The notes beneath the pieces are model-generated. The model ran no database searches. It was not told where the DNA came from and worked only from the letters and a program-made list of their open reading frames with translations. Positions 25,923 through 34,188 of a DNA stretch of 64,000 bases are shown here, piece after piece. The translations under genes and the position numbers were made by a program. Each line of letters starts with the position of its first letter. Position 1 is the first letter of the stretch. The DNA comes from Cyanobium sp. Cruz-8D1 (GTDB lineage: Bacteria > Cyanobacteriota > Cyanobacteriia > PCC-6307 > Cyanobiaceae), in the NCBI RefSeq assembly GCF_024345975.1, contig NZ_JAGQCD010000013.1:28356-92355 (forward strand), given 5' to 3'.

Positions 25923-27257
25923 TTGTCGCCCTTGTCCGCCCGGCTGCCCCGCAAGCCCCCTTCTCTCCAGGAGATGCTGCAGCGCTGCGGGGGACTGGAG
26001 GAGACGCTGCCGATGCTCTCCCGCCTGGCCACCGCGGCGGAAGGAGATCACTACCTGCACTGGGATGAGCTGCGCCATCGCCCCCCGCCGGAGGGGCTGA
26101 GCCATGAACAGTGGTGGTTGGCCGAGAAGCTCTCCCGCCGGCCCACCCCACTGCCGCTTCTGGCGAGTGACGGACAGGCCTTCTGGTGCTCGCAACCGCC
26201 TGTGCTGCTCCAGGGCCTGCATCAGATCGAGAGGCAGGCTGGTATCAATGCGGTGGCCCCCGAGGCCGTCAACACCCGCTCCACCCGGGATCGCTATCTG
26301 CTGAGCTCGCTGATGGAGGAGGCGATCACCTCCTCGCAGATGGAGGGCGCCGCCACAACGCGGGATGTGGCCAAGGCGATGATCCGCAGCCGCCGGCCGC
26401 CCCGGGACCGCTCCGAGCGGATGATCCTCAACAACTTCCTGACGATGCAGCGCATCCGGGAGCTGCGGGAGCAACCGCTGACACCTGAACTGGTGCTGGA
26501 TCTGCACCGTTTGGTGAGCGCGGACACGCTGGATGACCCCGGGGATGCCGGCCGGCTCAGGCCACCAGGGAAAGAGGTGGTGGTGGACGACGCCTACGGC
26601 ACCGTGTTCCATGTGCCGCCACCGGCCGAGGAGCTGCCCGGGCGGCTGGAGGAGCTTTGCCGCTTTGCCAATGGCGAAACCCCAAAGGTGTTCATCCACC
26701 CGGTGGTGCGGGCGATCGGCCTGCACTTCTGGCTGGCCTACGACCACCCCTTCTGCGATGGCAACGGCCGCACGGCCCGGGCGCTTTTCTATTGGGCGAT
26801 GCTGCATCAGGGCTACTGGCTATTTGAGTTCATCTCGATCTCCTCGGTGATCAACAAGGCCCGCGGCCAGTACGAGCGGTCGTTCCTGTTCAGCGAGAGC
26901 GACGACAACGACCTCACCTATTTCCTGCTGGCCCAGGTGAAGGTGATCCAGCAGGCCATCGCCAGCCTGCATGCCTATCTGGAGCGCAAGGCCGGCGAGG
27001 TGGGGGCCCTGCAGCAGCGGTTGGAGGGGATGGATGGGCTGAACCATCGCCAGCTGGCGCTGCTGCGCCATGCTCTGCGGCATTCCGGATTCCGCTATTC
27101 GGTGCTCTCCCACCAGAACAGCCATGGCGTGAGCCATCAGACCGCCCGCAGTGATCTGCAGAAGCTGGCAGGGCGTGGGCTGCTGATAGCGGGCAAGGAC
27201 GGACGGCGGGAGGTGTTTCGGGTGCCCGAGGATCTGGCGATGCGGCTGCCGGGCTGA
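25923..27257 (+). CDS. Fic family protein (AMP-transferase type, N-terminal inhibitory motif)
   Basis: A 444-residue protein. The Fic active site HPFCDGNGRTAR is complete (His275 to Arg286), so AMP transfer is expected. The inhibitory helix motif [S/T]xxxE[G/N] is present at SSQMEG (137-142), as in class II Fic proteins that are self-inhibited. A C-terminal winged-helix-like part (SVLSHQNSHGVSHQTARSDL) suggests DNA binding. The start used is TTG at 25923; the first in-frame ATG (25974) would remove 17 residues. It is the only plus-strand gene inside the DISARM region and is convergent with the AAA gene. Confidence 0.85.
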   Translation: MSPLSARLPRKPPSLQEMLQRCGGLEETLPMLSRLATAAEGDHYLHWDELRHRPPPEGLSHEQWWLAEKLSRRPTPLPLLASDGQAFWCSQPPVLLQGLHQIERQAGINAVAPEAVNTRSTRDRYLLSSLMEEAITSSQMEGAATTRDVAKAMIRSRRPPRDRSERMILNNFLTMQRIRELREQPLTPELVLDLHRLVSADTLDDPGDAGRLRPPGKEVVVDDAYGTVFHVPPPAEELPGRLEELCRFANGETPKVFIHPVVRAIGLHFWLAYDHPFCDGNGRTARALFYWAMLHQGYWLFEFISISSVINKARGQYERSFLFSESDDNDLTYFLLAQVKVIQQAIASLHAYLERKAGEVGALQQRLEGMDGLNHRQLALLRHALRHSGFRYSVLSHQNSHGVSHQTARSDLQKLAGRGLLIAGKDGRREVFRVPEDLAMRLPG

Positions 27258-27535
27258 GCACGGCGGACGCTGAGCGATGATGGCAATCTGATGCATAGAA
27301 ACACCTCTGCCGATAAAGCTTCCAGTGATTCATGAGCAGCAGAGGAGAATTGCAGCCAGTTGCTAGTTACTAGACTGATGCCGATCAAAAACGGTCATGC
27401 GGCCTCTCCAAGGGAGCCGCGATGAAAACTTGCCAGACAAGATTCATGACCTTGTCAATGCCTTGCAATGACGGGCCTAGGAGCTTGAATTGTTCATTTC
27501 ATTACGAACCGAACCAGAGAGATCATCGACGGGCA
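27258..27535. other. Convergent intergenic spacer, lower GC
   Basis: Between the ends of fic and the AAA gene. GC drops from the fic side onward, marking the edge of the low-GC segment. An imperfect inverted repeat at about 27399-27420 (GCGGC ... GCCGC) may serve as a weak terminator. Confidence 0.35.
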
Positions 27536-29752
27536 TCAAGTCGCCACATCCACAAAGGTATCCGCCATCATCATCTTGTAGTGAGCGTCGTGGTTCGTTT
27601 TTTCGAATATCGCCCTGAATACCCTCAGATACGACTCCACCATCGTTTCATTGATTGAAACATAAAGGTCATCGAGGGCATAGTGTGAACCATCATTGAC
27701 CCAGGAGCAAAGCGAGTTGCAGATATACCTTTCATTCCCCTCAAACTTTGCACAGAGGTCGTCAAAGGCCATGCCACCTAGAATCTTGAAATAGTTCTCC
27801 AATATGCGTCGCAACGTGTTTTGGATCGCGGGGCTTGAATGCTCTTGCTTACGAACCTCCGCCCAAAGCAGCTCATATGATGTTTTTATTGGATTAGACT
27901 GATACTTCTCAAGTCTTGACATTAGACCCGGCTTCCTCACGATCCAGTAAGTCCTTTCACTCAGCGACACACCTTTTTGCCTAGACGGGTAGGTTACTTC
28001 CTTGTGAAAGTACACGTTATGAGTGAGAACAAAGATTTGCTTTATGTGTCCCACCCCAGCGCGAACCTCACTGAATAGCTGCTTGATAAGACTGCCCACA
28101 ATAAACAGAATATCGCTATCGAGTCTCGAGACAGGGTCGTCAAAGACTACAATCCTATCAGTGGTCATCCCAGTCTCAGTCTCACTACCCTTAAGAAGAT
28201 AATAAAAATAAAGAAAGGTGACAAATGTCTTCTCTCCTTCGCTTAAAGTTGCCATAGCCTCTGATCCATCTGAACGAACCAGCTTGTAAGACTTACCGCT
28301 GGCTACTGTCGAAAGTATAAAGCCTTGGAAACCAAACGAAGAAAGCAGACCATTGACACCATCGACGGTTGGCTGGATGCTAGTGGATTGTTTTTCCAGT
28401 TCGCTAATCTCTGCCTCCTTCTTCAGCATTTCCGCCGTTGCCTCTTCGATCTGCGCTGTCATCGCCGTGATCGCCTTTTCCAGTCCATCCTTTGAAGCCT
28501 TGTATTTAGAGAGCTCAGGCTTTAATTCCTCAAGAATGAATCTCCATATCTGCGCAGTCAGATTGATGCGCTCATTCCTTAGGTTCGCAACCATCTTGTT
28601 ATGCTCAGCTACATCCATATTAGAGTCGTCGACGAGACCCTTAAGTACTGCACAGACATTGCTAAGGGAATCCAACTCGACCAATCGGCTCGCTTCCTTC
28701 TTCTTTACGGCAAGGCGTTGGTTATTGATTAAAATCTTTGCATCAAGCAAATCCTTCTCTAATTTTAGCTTCTCCACGTCAAGAAACCTGGAATGCGACG
28801 CAATGATTGACTCTATTAGCTGCTGAATTCGCGAAGCTTCGGTGCGGTAGTCCTCGGCTAGATTATCAATTAACCTGGTATCTTGCGCAAAAGCATCGTC
28901 AAAGAAATCTCTTAGACTTTGCGCAAAAGCATCGCTCGTCTTCTGCTGGCAAAACGGGCACACACCATTATTTACGTGATAAAAGTCTAGGCCAGCTCGA
29001 ATCCAATCGCTGTTTTCAAGCTTTTTTACCATCGCAGCTATGTCGACAGTGTCCTTGCCAATGACTTGCTTTCTAAGAATGGGAGTTGCTTCAAGCTCAA
29101 GTAGCTTGGTGGTATCGACAGTGGGAGTAAAAGTCTCCACAGCTGGGGAACCTGCAAACAGATTCTCCGCTTTTTTCTCCAGCTCATCTAAGGTCAGAAG
29201 ACTCGCAGCATTTGAGATACTCTCTTCAAGTACCTTGTTCTTAAATCGTTCCGCGCTATTCCGAAATCCTTCAAAGCCACCTTGTAGTTTCGCATCGTGC
29301 TTTTGCTTTTGTAACCAACACCTGGCTTTGAATCCCACTTCGATACTCGCCAACTCCCCCTTCTTCCCTCCCTTCCCATCGTCGCCCTGGAGGTTCCGCC
29401 TTAGATTTACAACTTTCGCCGTACTTGCATCTTGCTCTTCCTTCGCAGATGTAATCTGCGCGAGTATGTCGACCTGCTTCTCGCCTAAAGTGAACACGCC
29501 TTTTAGATGTGTCGACTGATTGAAGTTCCGCTCAACAAAGTCGTTATTGTAGACGAGCGCCCTTAACTTTTGACCAGCCCTCCAGGTCACTGGACAAGTC
29601 GGAAATGTTGATTCATCCGCGATAATCCGACCAATTGTGGTCTTCCCCGTGCCATTAGAGCCGTAAATGAAATTGAAATGGGATAATCCCTCAAGCAACT
29701 CTGCAGTATCGCCGTAGGTAGCAACTCCAGAAATACTAATAGACTCAATCAT
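27536..29752 (-). CDS. AAA_13-type ATPase, candidate PrrC/RloC-like anticodon nuclease
   Basis: A 738-residue protein from the ATG at 29752 (750 if 29788). Walker A is GSNGTGKTT (31-39). A long coiled-coil middle carries the zinc-hook pair CPFC (265-268). The ABC signature is LSEGEKTFVTF and Walker B is IVVFDDPVSRLDSD, with a His in VLTHN. The C-terminus has RxxxE in NTLRRILENYF (R648, E652) followed by NDGSH (H690). This matches the Arg-X3-Glu...His triad pattern of PrrC and RloC tRNA anticodon nucleases, with a longer gap to the His than in PrrC. GC is clearly below that of all neighbours, a sign of separate arrival. It lies between drmMI and drmA. Nuclease activity is inference. Confidence 0.75.
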   Translation of the reverse strand: MIESISISGVATYGDTAELLEGLSHFNFIYGSNGTGKTTIGRIIADESTFPTCPVTWRAGQKLRALVYNNDFVERNFNQSTHLKGVFTLGEKQVDILAQITSAKEEQDASTAKVVNLRRNLQGDDGKGGKKGELASIEVGFKARCWLQKQKHDAKLQGGFEGFRNSAERFKNKVLEESISNAASLLTLDELEKKAENLFAGSPAVETFTPTVDTTKLLELEATPILRKQVIGKDTVDIAAMVKKLENSDWIRAGLDFYHVNNGVCPFCQQKTSDAFAQSLRDFFDDAFAQDTRLIDNLAEDYRTEASRIQQLIESIIASHSRFLDVEKLKLEKDLLDAKILINNQRLAVKKKEASRLVELDSLSNVCAVLKGLVDDSNMDVAEHNKMVANLRNERINLTAQIWRFILEELKPELSKYKASKDGLEKAITAMTAQIEEATAEMLKKEAEISELEKQSTSIQPTVDGVNGLLSSFGFQGFILSTVASGKSYKLVRSDGSEAMATLSEGEKTFVTFLYFYYLLKGSETETGMTTDRIVVFDDPVSRLDSDILFIVGSLIKQLFSEVRAGVGHIKQIFVLTHNVYFHKEVTYPSRQKGVSLSERTYWIVRKPGLMSRLEKYQSNPIKTSYELLWAEVRKQEHSSPAIQNTLRRILENYFKILGGMAFDDLCAKFEGNERYICNSLCSWVNDGSHYALDDLYVSINETMVESYLRVFRAIFEKTNHDAHYKMMMADTFVDVAT

Positions 29753-29995
29753 GGCTTGTCTCCTCTGCTGGATTATTGATTGATTCACTTGCTACCGCGT
29801 GGCTAGTCCCGTGAGCCAGGTTATGCCTGGTTTTGTGTAGCGAAAATCCATCTCGAGCGGAGGGTGCGTCAAGATAGATGCAGCAGACTTTTGGGCGCTC
29901 AAATCTGTAGCAATTCCATCGTTTTTGCCACTCATGCTTTAGTTCAAGCTTGATCCAGTGATGCGCCGGGTGTCGAGGCTGGGCAAGGGAACCAC

Positions 29996-32900
29996 TCACA
30001 ACCCCAGTCCCATCTGCTCGACTTGTTGAGCTTCAGTCTGGCCCGAATCGCCCGCCGAGGCGGCTTTGGAGGGCCGGCCCCGCTTCTTGGCCCCACCAGC
30101 AATAGCCGCCACCTTGGCCGCCTTCTTCCCGCCCTTGCCATGCAACCCCTGGGCCACCTCCTCCGCATAGCGCTCCGCATTCAGCGCCAGCAAGCGGGCG
30201 AGCACGTCGTCGCGAACGTCATCAGACCAGCGGTAGCGCCAGGGGAGTTTCTTTTTGCCCTTCACGGCGCCGTAGGCGCGCACTTGGGCCTCGAAGGCAC
30301 AGGCTTCATCGGGCTCCCAGAAGAACAGCTCGCCGCTGTCGATGCGGTCCTGGAGGTCGTCGGGAAGCTGGGCGTCGTCTTCAAGATCGAGGTAATCGAG
30401 CCCGAAGCCGCAGTCGGTGAGCACATCGCTCCAGCCGTAGGCGGCCAGTATGGCCTGATCCATCTCGACGTGGAGACGACGCAGCTCCAGGAGGCCGCTG
30501 CTGGTTTCGGCAGGATCGTGGAATCGGTTGTAGGTGCTGGTGAGGCCTTCGTTGTTGCTCACCATCAGCTCGGCGCGGAATTGGTGGTAGCGCTCGCCGA
30601 TGGCTTCGAGGCTCTGGCAAGTGGCTGAGTGGGCGGGATCGTTGGCGGCGGAATCGAGGAGGGCGGTGGGGAAGGGAAAGGTCTCGAAGCAGTCGGAGGG
30701 GGTGTAGCGAAGGCGTTCTTCAAGCGAGGAGCCAAGAAACCGCAGCCACTCTTCATGGAGCTGGCTTTGCAGAGCAGCAAGCCGCTGACTCTCCTCAGTC
30801 GAAATGACGATTGTTGCCTCTGAAAAGACGCAGCCCGTGGGCATGAAGGTGATCTGCCAGTACTGCTGATGCCTTGATAGTGCCAGCACCCGCTCACACC
30901 CTGCAATCGCCTCATACAGCGCAGGACATGTCTCTCCAAAGCGCCACCAGTAACGTGCACGAATCTCGCGGTTCTGAGCAAGACGCCCAGGCTTCACCTT
31001 TCGATCCACAATCGCCATCAGATCCGGCCACTCTCGACGGCACTCCTCCTCGCTCCGCTCCCCGAAGTTGATCACATAGCGGTGATGGGCATGGGTGGGG
31101 CTGCTGTTCACCTCCTCTCCGCCGATATACGGAAGAATCACCTCGACATTCTTCGGGTTCTCCGCGATCAACCGCTCCATCGTGGCGATCGGTGAGGGAA
31201 TGCCCGGTGTGTCGTCGTCGGCCGGGCTGGAATCATCGAAGGTGAAACCCATGCCCAGCACATAGCTGCCCACGAAGCTCTTGCCGGCATTGGATGCCAG
31301 CTGTTTGGGATCCTCACTGCCACCATTGGCGAACAGGAACGCCGTGATCTGCTGTACCGGCCGCCGCTCCAGCAGCTTCACACCGGCGTAGGCCCCCTTG
31401 AACAGGTGCACCACGCTGACCACGACGGCTGCTACGCCGGGCCACTTGTAGCGCTTGCGGGCGGCATAAATCGTGCCTCCGTTGAGGCAGATCCAGCGGA
31501 GGCCGGTGCTGCGGGTGTCGCCCTGGGCGATGGTGTTGGTGGCGATCAGGCCCAGTGATCCACCAGGCCGCAACAGATCAAAGCAGCGGCGGAAGAAGTG
31601 GGCCACCAGATCGGCGTTGCCGTGGCTCTCAGGGTGCAGCTGCTTGAACCAGTCGAGGATGCCGTCGGGGCTGCCCTCGGCGATGGTGTTCTTGCCGGCG
31701 AAGGGCGGGTTGCCCACGACAACATCGAACCCCGGCTCTACCCGCCCGAACACATCCGGGAAGGCGAACTGCCAGTGCAGGGGCGTGATGCCCTTCTCGC
31801 CTTCGCGCAGCCGCTCCAACGGTTCTGCCAGCTCGTCCTCCAGCTCCGCCGCTGAGCTGTGCTGCAGTGTGGCCGCCAGATACAGCTGCTTCAGCTCTAC
31901 GCGATCCTTCGCCTTCTTGCCGTTGAAGAACGCCGCCACCAGCAGATCGCCCACGGTGCGCAGATAGGCGGTGCTGGCGTTCAGCGCATCGAGGGCCTGG
32001 CGCTTCTGGGCATCGTCGGCATCGCTGCGGCTGTCGGCATGGAACAAGGCAAAGCTGCGGGCCTCTTGCTGCCGCACCTGATCGAGCAAGGTGATCTGGA
32101 GCTCGCGCTGCAGGCTCGCCCCCTTCAGGGCCTTCTCAATCTCGCCGCGTTCCATCCCCACCAGCGAATCGCCGCACTTGAGGGCGTGATCCACGAAGGT
32201 GAAGGGCGCGTCCTTGCTCAGGCTCACCAGCCACAGGCTCAGCCGGGCCAGGTTCACCGCAAACGGGTTCTTGTCGACCCCGTACAGGCAGCTCTGGGCG
32301 ATCAGCCGGCGGGCATAGATCAAGGGCTCTTCCCCGTGGGCAGAGCCACCGGGCTGGAGGGCATCTGGCAGGCCCTCCCTGCTCCAGGCCAGCTCCAGCA
32401 GTTCGGCCAGGTAGCGGCAGCACTCCACCAGGAAGGCGCCGGAGCCCATGGCCGGATCGCAGATCTTCAGCGCCAGGATCTGGGCGACCGTTGGCTTGCC
32501 GCCGCAACGATCCAACCAAGGCCGCAGGGCTTCTTCCACGATCGGCCTCGTGAGCGCCCGGGGTGTGTAGTGGCTGCCGCTGCGGCGCCGTTCCTCAGTG
32601 GGCTGGAACACCAGGCTGCCGGTGGCCTGGGGTCCCTCGAACAGGCTGCGGTCAATGCGGGGGGCCAAGGCCTCCAACAGCTCGGCCTCGCTGGTCGCCG
32701 CCTTCAGGGCATTGGCCGCTTTGGCCGGCAGGGTGGTGGCGGCCTGCTCCTCCAGCCAGGCCTTGCGCTTGGCACCCGAAAGAGCCAGCAGGGCATCGAG
32801 GTCCACCGCCGTGGTGAGCTGTTTCTTGGCCCCCTGGGGCTTGCTCTTGAGGCCGATGCAGCGGCCAGGGATGCGGCGCACCGCATAGCCCATGATCCCC

Positions 32901-34186
32901 TCGTACACCGAGCCGATCTGCTCCACATCGAGGGCGCGGTAGCTGATGCGCTCGCCCTTCACCACCAGCAGGTTGGAAAGCACCTCGTGCACCACCCCAT
33001 CGCTGATCCAGGGGGTTTCCAGCCAGGGGTAGGCCTCGGGGTTGAACAGCTGCCCTTTGCGCGCCGGCAGGTAATCCACCGTGGGGCCACCACCGGCGAA
33101 CACCAGCCGGCAGAGGCTCATCAACCCGGCCCAGGCGCCATAGCGCTGCTCCATGGTGTCGGGAAACTCAGCGGCGTCCTGCTCCAGCCGCTCGAAAACA
33201 CCGCTCACCTTGTAGTTCTGCTCATACACCGCGTCCTTTGGCAACAAGGCGTTGTCCTCTGCGTAGAGCAGGAACACCAGCCGCATCAGCACCGTGATCA
33301 GGCCGCCGTAGAGCTGCTGCGGGTCCCGATCAGGCAAGTCCCTGAGCAACGGGCTCCCTTGGCGCTGGCTCAGCTCATCGGCCTGCTGGAACCCCCGCAG
33401 CAGATCCCACAAGGCCGCCAGCACCTGATCCGCCAGGGCATTGCTGACCACCGCCTGGAAGCTGCGGCTCTTTTTGAGCACATCCGCTAAGCGGTAGCCA
33501 TCGGGGTCGAGGAACACATGGCTCACCCCCAGCAGCAGATCCAGCCCCGAGAACATCAGCCGGCCGCTCACCTCGGCGAGATCCTTGAGCAAGAAGGTGA
33601 TGTGCCCAGAGCTCTCCCCCTTGGGTGCCACCACCAACCGCAACTGGCTGCCGTTGAACAGCAACCCCGCCTCCACCCCTGTTTCGCGCAGCAGCCGCTC
33701 AAAACGCTCCTGGGCGCTGGCCCGCCAGAGGTGCTCGCCACCGGTGACCTTCTGATCCAGGGGCGTGAGCAACGGCAATGCCTGCACGAGCAGTTGCGCG
33801 CCATCGCCGGAAGCAGCAGGCACCACGGCTGAAGGTTGCAAGGTTTCGCCGAGTTCAGGCAGTTCCCTGGTGTAGCCCTCGATCAGGTTCGGGTCGCTCT
33901 GGACCTGGTCGCCACTCCAGCCCAGGTGATCCACCAGCAAGGTCTCGATGCTGGAGAAACCCAGCTCCCGGTCTTCCGCATCAGCCTCGTCCTCGGAACC
34001 AAGGGCTTCCAGGGATTCCCGGTAGCGCTCCTGCCGCTCGATCAGCTCACTACCACTGCGGGTCACCACCCAGCCGGCGTCCTGCATCGCCGCAGGCGCC
34101 ACCACCAGGCCCACCGGCTGCAGGTAGCCCAGCCACTCCCGGTGGGCCAGGAGCTCTGGATCGCGTTGGACTCCTCGATTGGCCAT
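29996..34186 (-). CDS. drmMI: DISARM class 1 DNA methyltransferase DrmMI (N6-adenine type)
   Basis: A 1396-residue type IIG-like methylase. After ~530 N-terminal residues comes GSHYTPRALTRPIVEEAL, then motif I DPAMGSGAFLVE (577-588), GVDKNPFAVNLARLSLWL, and motif IV NPPF (826-829). The C-terminal third would hold target recognition; the tail is basic (KRGRPSK, Lys/Ala-rich). No PD-(D/E)XK nuclease core was evident to me in the N-terminus. In DISARM the methylase marks host DNA. It starts 2 bases after drmD, so they are one transcript. Confidence 0.9.
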   Translation of the reverse strand: MANRGVQRDPELLAHREWLGYLQPVGLVVAPAAMQDAGWVVTRSGSELIERQERYRESLEALGSEDEADAEDRELGFSSIETLLVDHLGWSGDQVQSDPNLIEGYTRELPELGETLQPSAVVPAASGDGAQLLVQALPLLTPLDQKVTGGEHLWRASAQERFERLLRETGVEAGLLFNGSQLRLVVAPKGESSGHITFLLKDLAEVSGRLMFSGLDLLLGVSHVFLDPDGYRLADVLKKSRSFQAVVSNALADQVLAALWDLLRGFQQADELSQRQGSPLLRDLPDRDPQQLYGGLITVLMRLVFLLYAEDNALLPKDAVYEQNYKVSGVFERLEQDAAEFPDTMEQRYGAWAGLMSLCRLVFAGGGPTVDYLPARKGQLFNPEAYPWLETPWISDGVVHEVLSNLLVVKGERISYRALDVEQIGSVYEGIMGYAVRRIPGRCIGLKSKPQGAKKQLTTAVDLDALLALSGAKRKAWLEEQAATTLPAKAANALKAATSEAELLEALAPRIDRSLFEGPQATGSLVFQPTEERRRSGSHYTPRALTRPIVEEALRPWLDRCGGKPTVAQILALKICDPAMGSGAFLVECCRYLAELLELAWSREGLPDALQPGGSAHGEEPLIYARRLIAQSCLYGVDKNPFAVNLARLSLWLVSLSKDAPFTFVDHALKCGDSLVGMERGEIEKALKGASLQRELQITLLDQVRQQEARSFALFHADSRSDADDAQKRQALDALNASTAYLRTVGDLLVAAFFNGKKAKDRVELKQLYLAATLQHSSAAELEDELAEPLERLREGEKGITPLHWQFAFPDVFGRVEPGFDVVVGNPPFAGKNTIAEGSPDGILDWFKQLHPESHGNADLVAHFFRRCFDLLRPGGSLGLIATNTIAQGDTRSTGLRWICLNGGTIYAARKRYKWPGVAAVVVSVVHLFKGAYAGVKLLERRPVQQITAFLFANGGSEDPKQLASNAGKSFVGSYVLGMGFTFDDSSPADDDTPGIPSPIATMERLIAENPKNVEVILPYIGGEEVNSSPTHAHHRYVINFGERSEEECRREWPDLMAIVDRKVKPGRLAQNREIRARYWWRFGETCPALYEAIAGCERVLALSRHQQYWQITFMPTGCVFSEATIVISTEESQRLAALQSQLHEEWLRFLGSSLEERLRYTPSDCFETFPFPTALLDSAANDPAHSATCQSLEAIGERYHQFRAELMVSNNEGLTSTYNRFHDPAETSSGLLELRRLHVEMDQAILAAYGWSDVLTDCGFGLDYLDLEDDAQLPDDLQDRIDSGELFFWEPDEACAFEAQVRAYGAVKGKKKLPWRYRWSDDVRDDVLARLLALNAERYAEEVAQGLHGKGGKKAAKVAAIAGGAKKRGRPSKAASAGDSGQTEAQQVEQMGLGL

Positions 34187-34188
34187 GG

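Noticed and set aside
25149..26807. 552-codon minus frame overlapping fic and the coiled-coil gene
   Set aside because: Composition is noise; fic has an intact active site on the plus strand and the coiled-coil protein is in another frame.
29753..29995. A small gene between drmMI and the AAA gene
   Set aside because: An 84-codon minus frame exists but overlaps the AAA start and has no recognisable features; more likely the AAA gene's upstream region.
31859..33490. 543-codon plus frame opposite drmMI
   Set aside because: Antisense shadow; drmMI carries methylase motifs on the minus strand.
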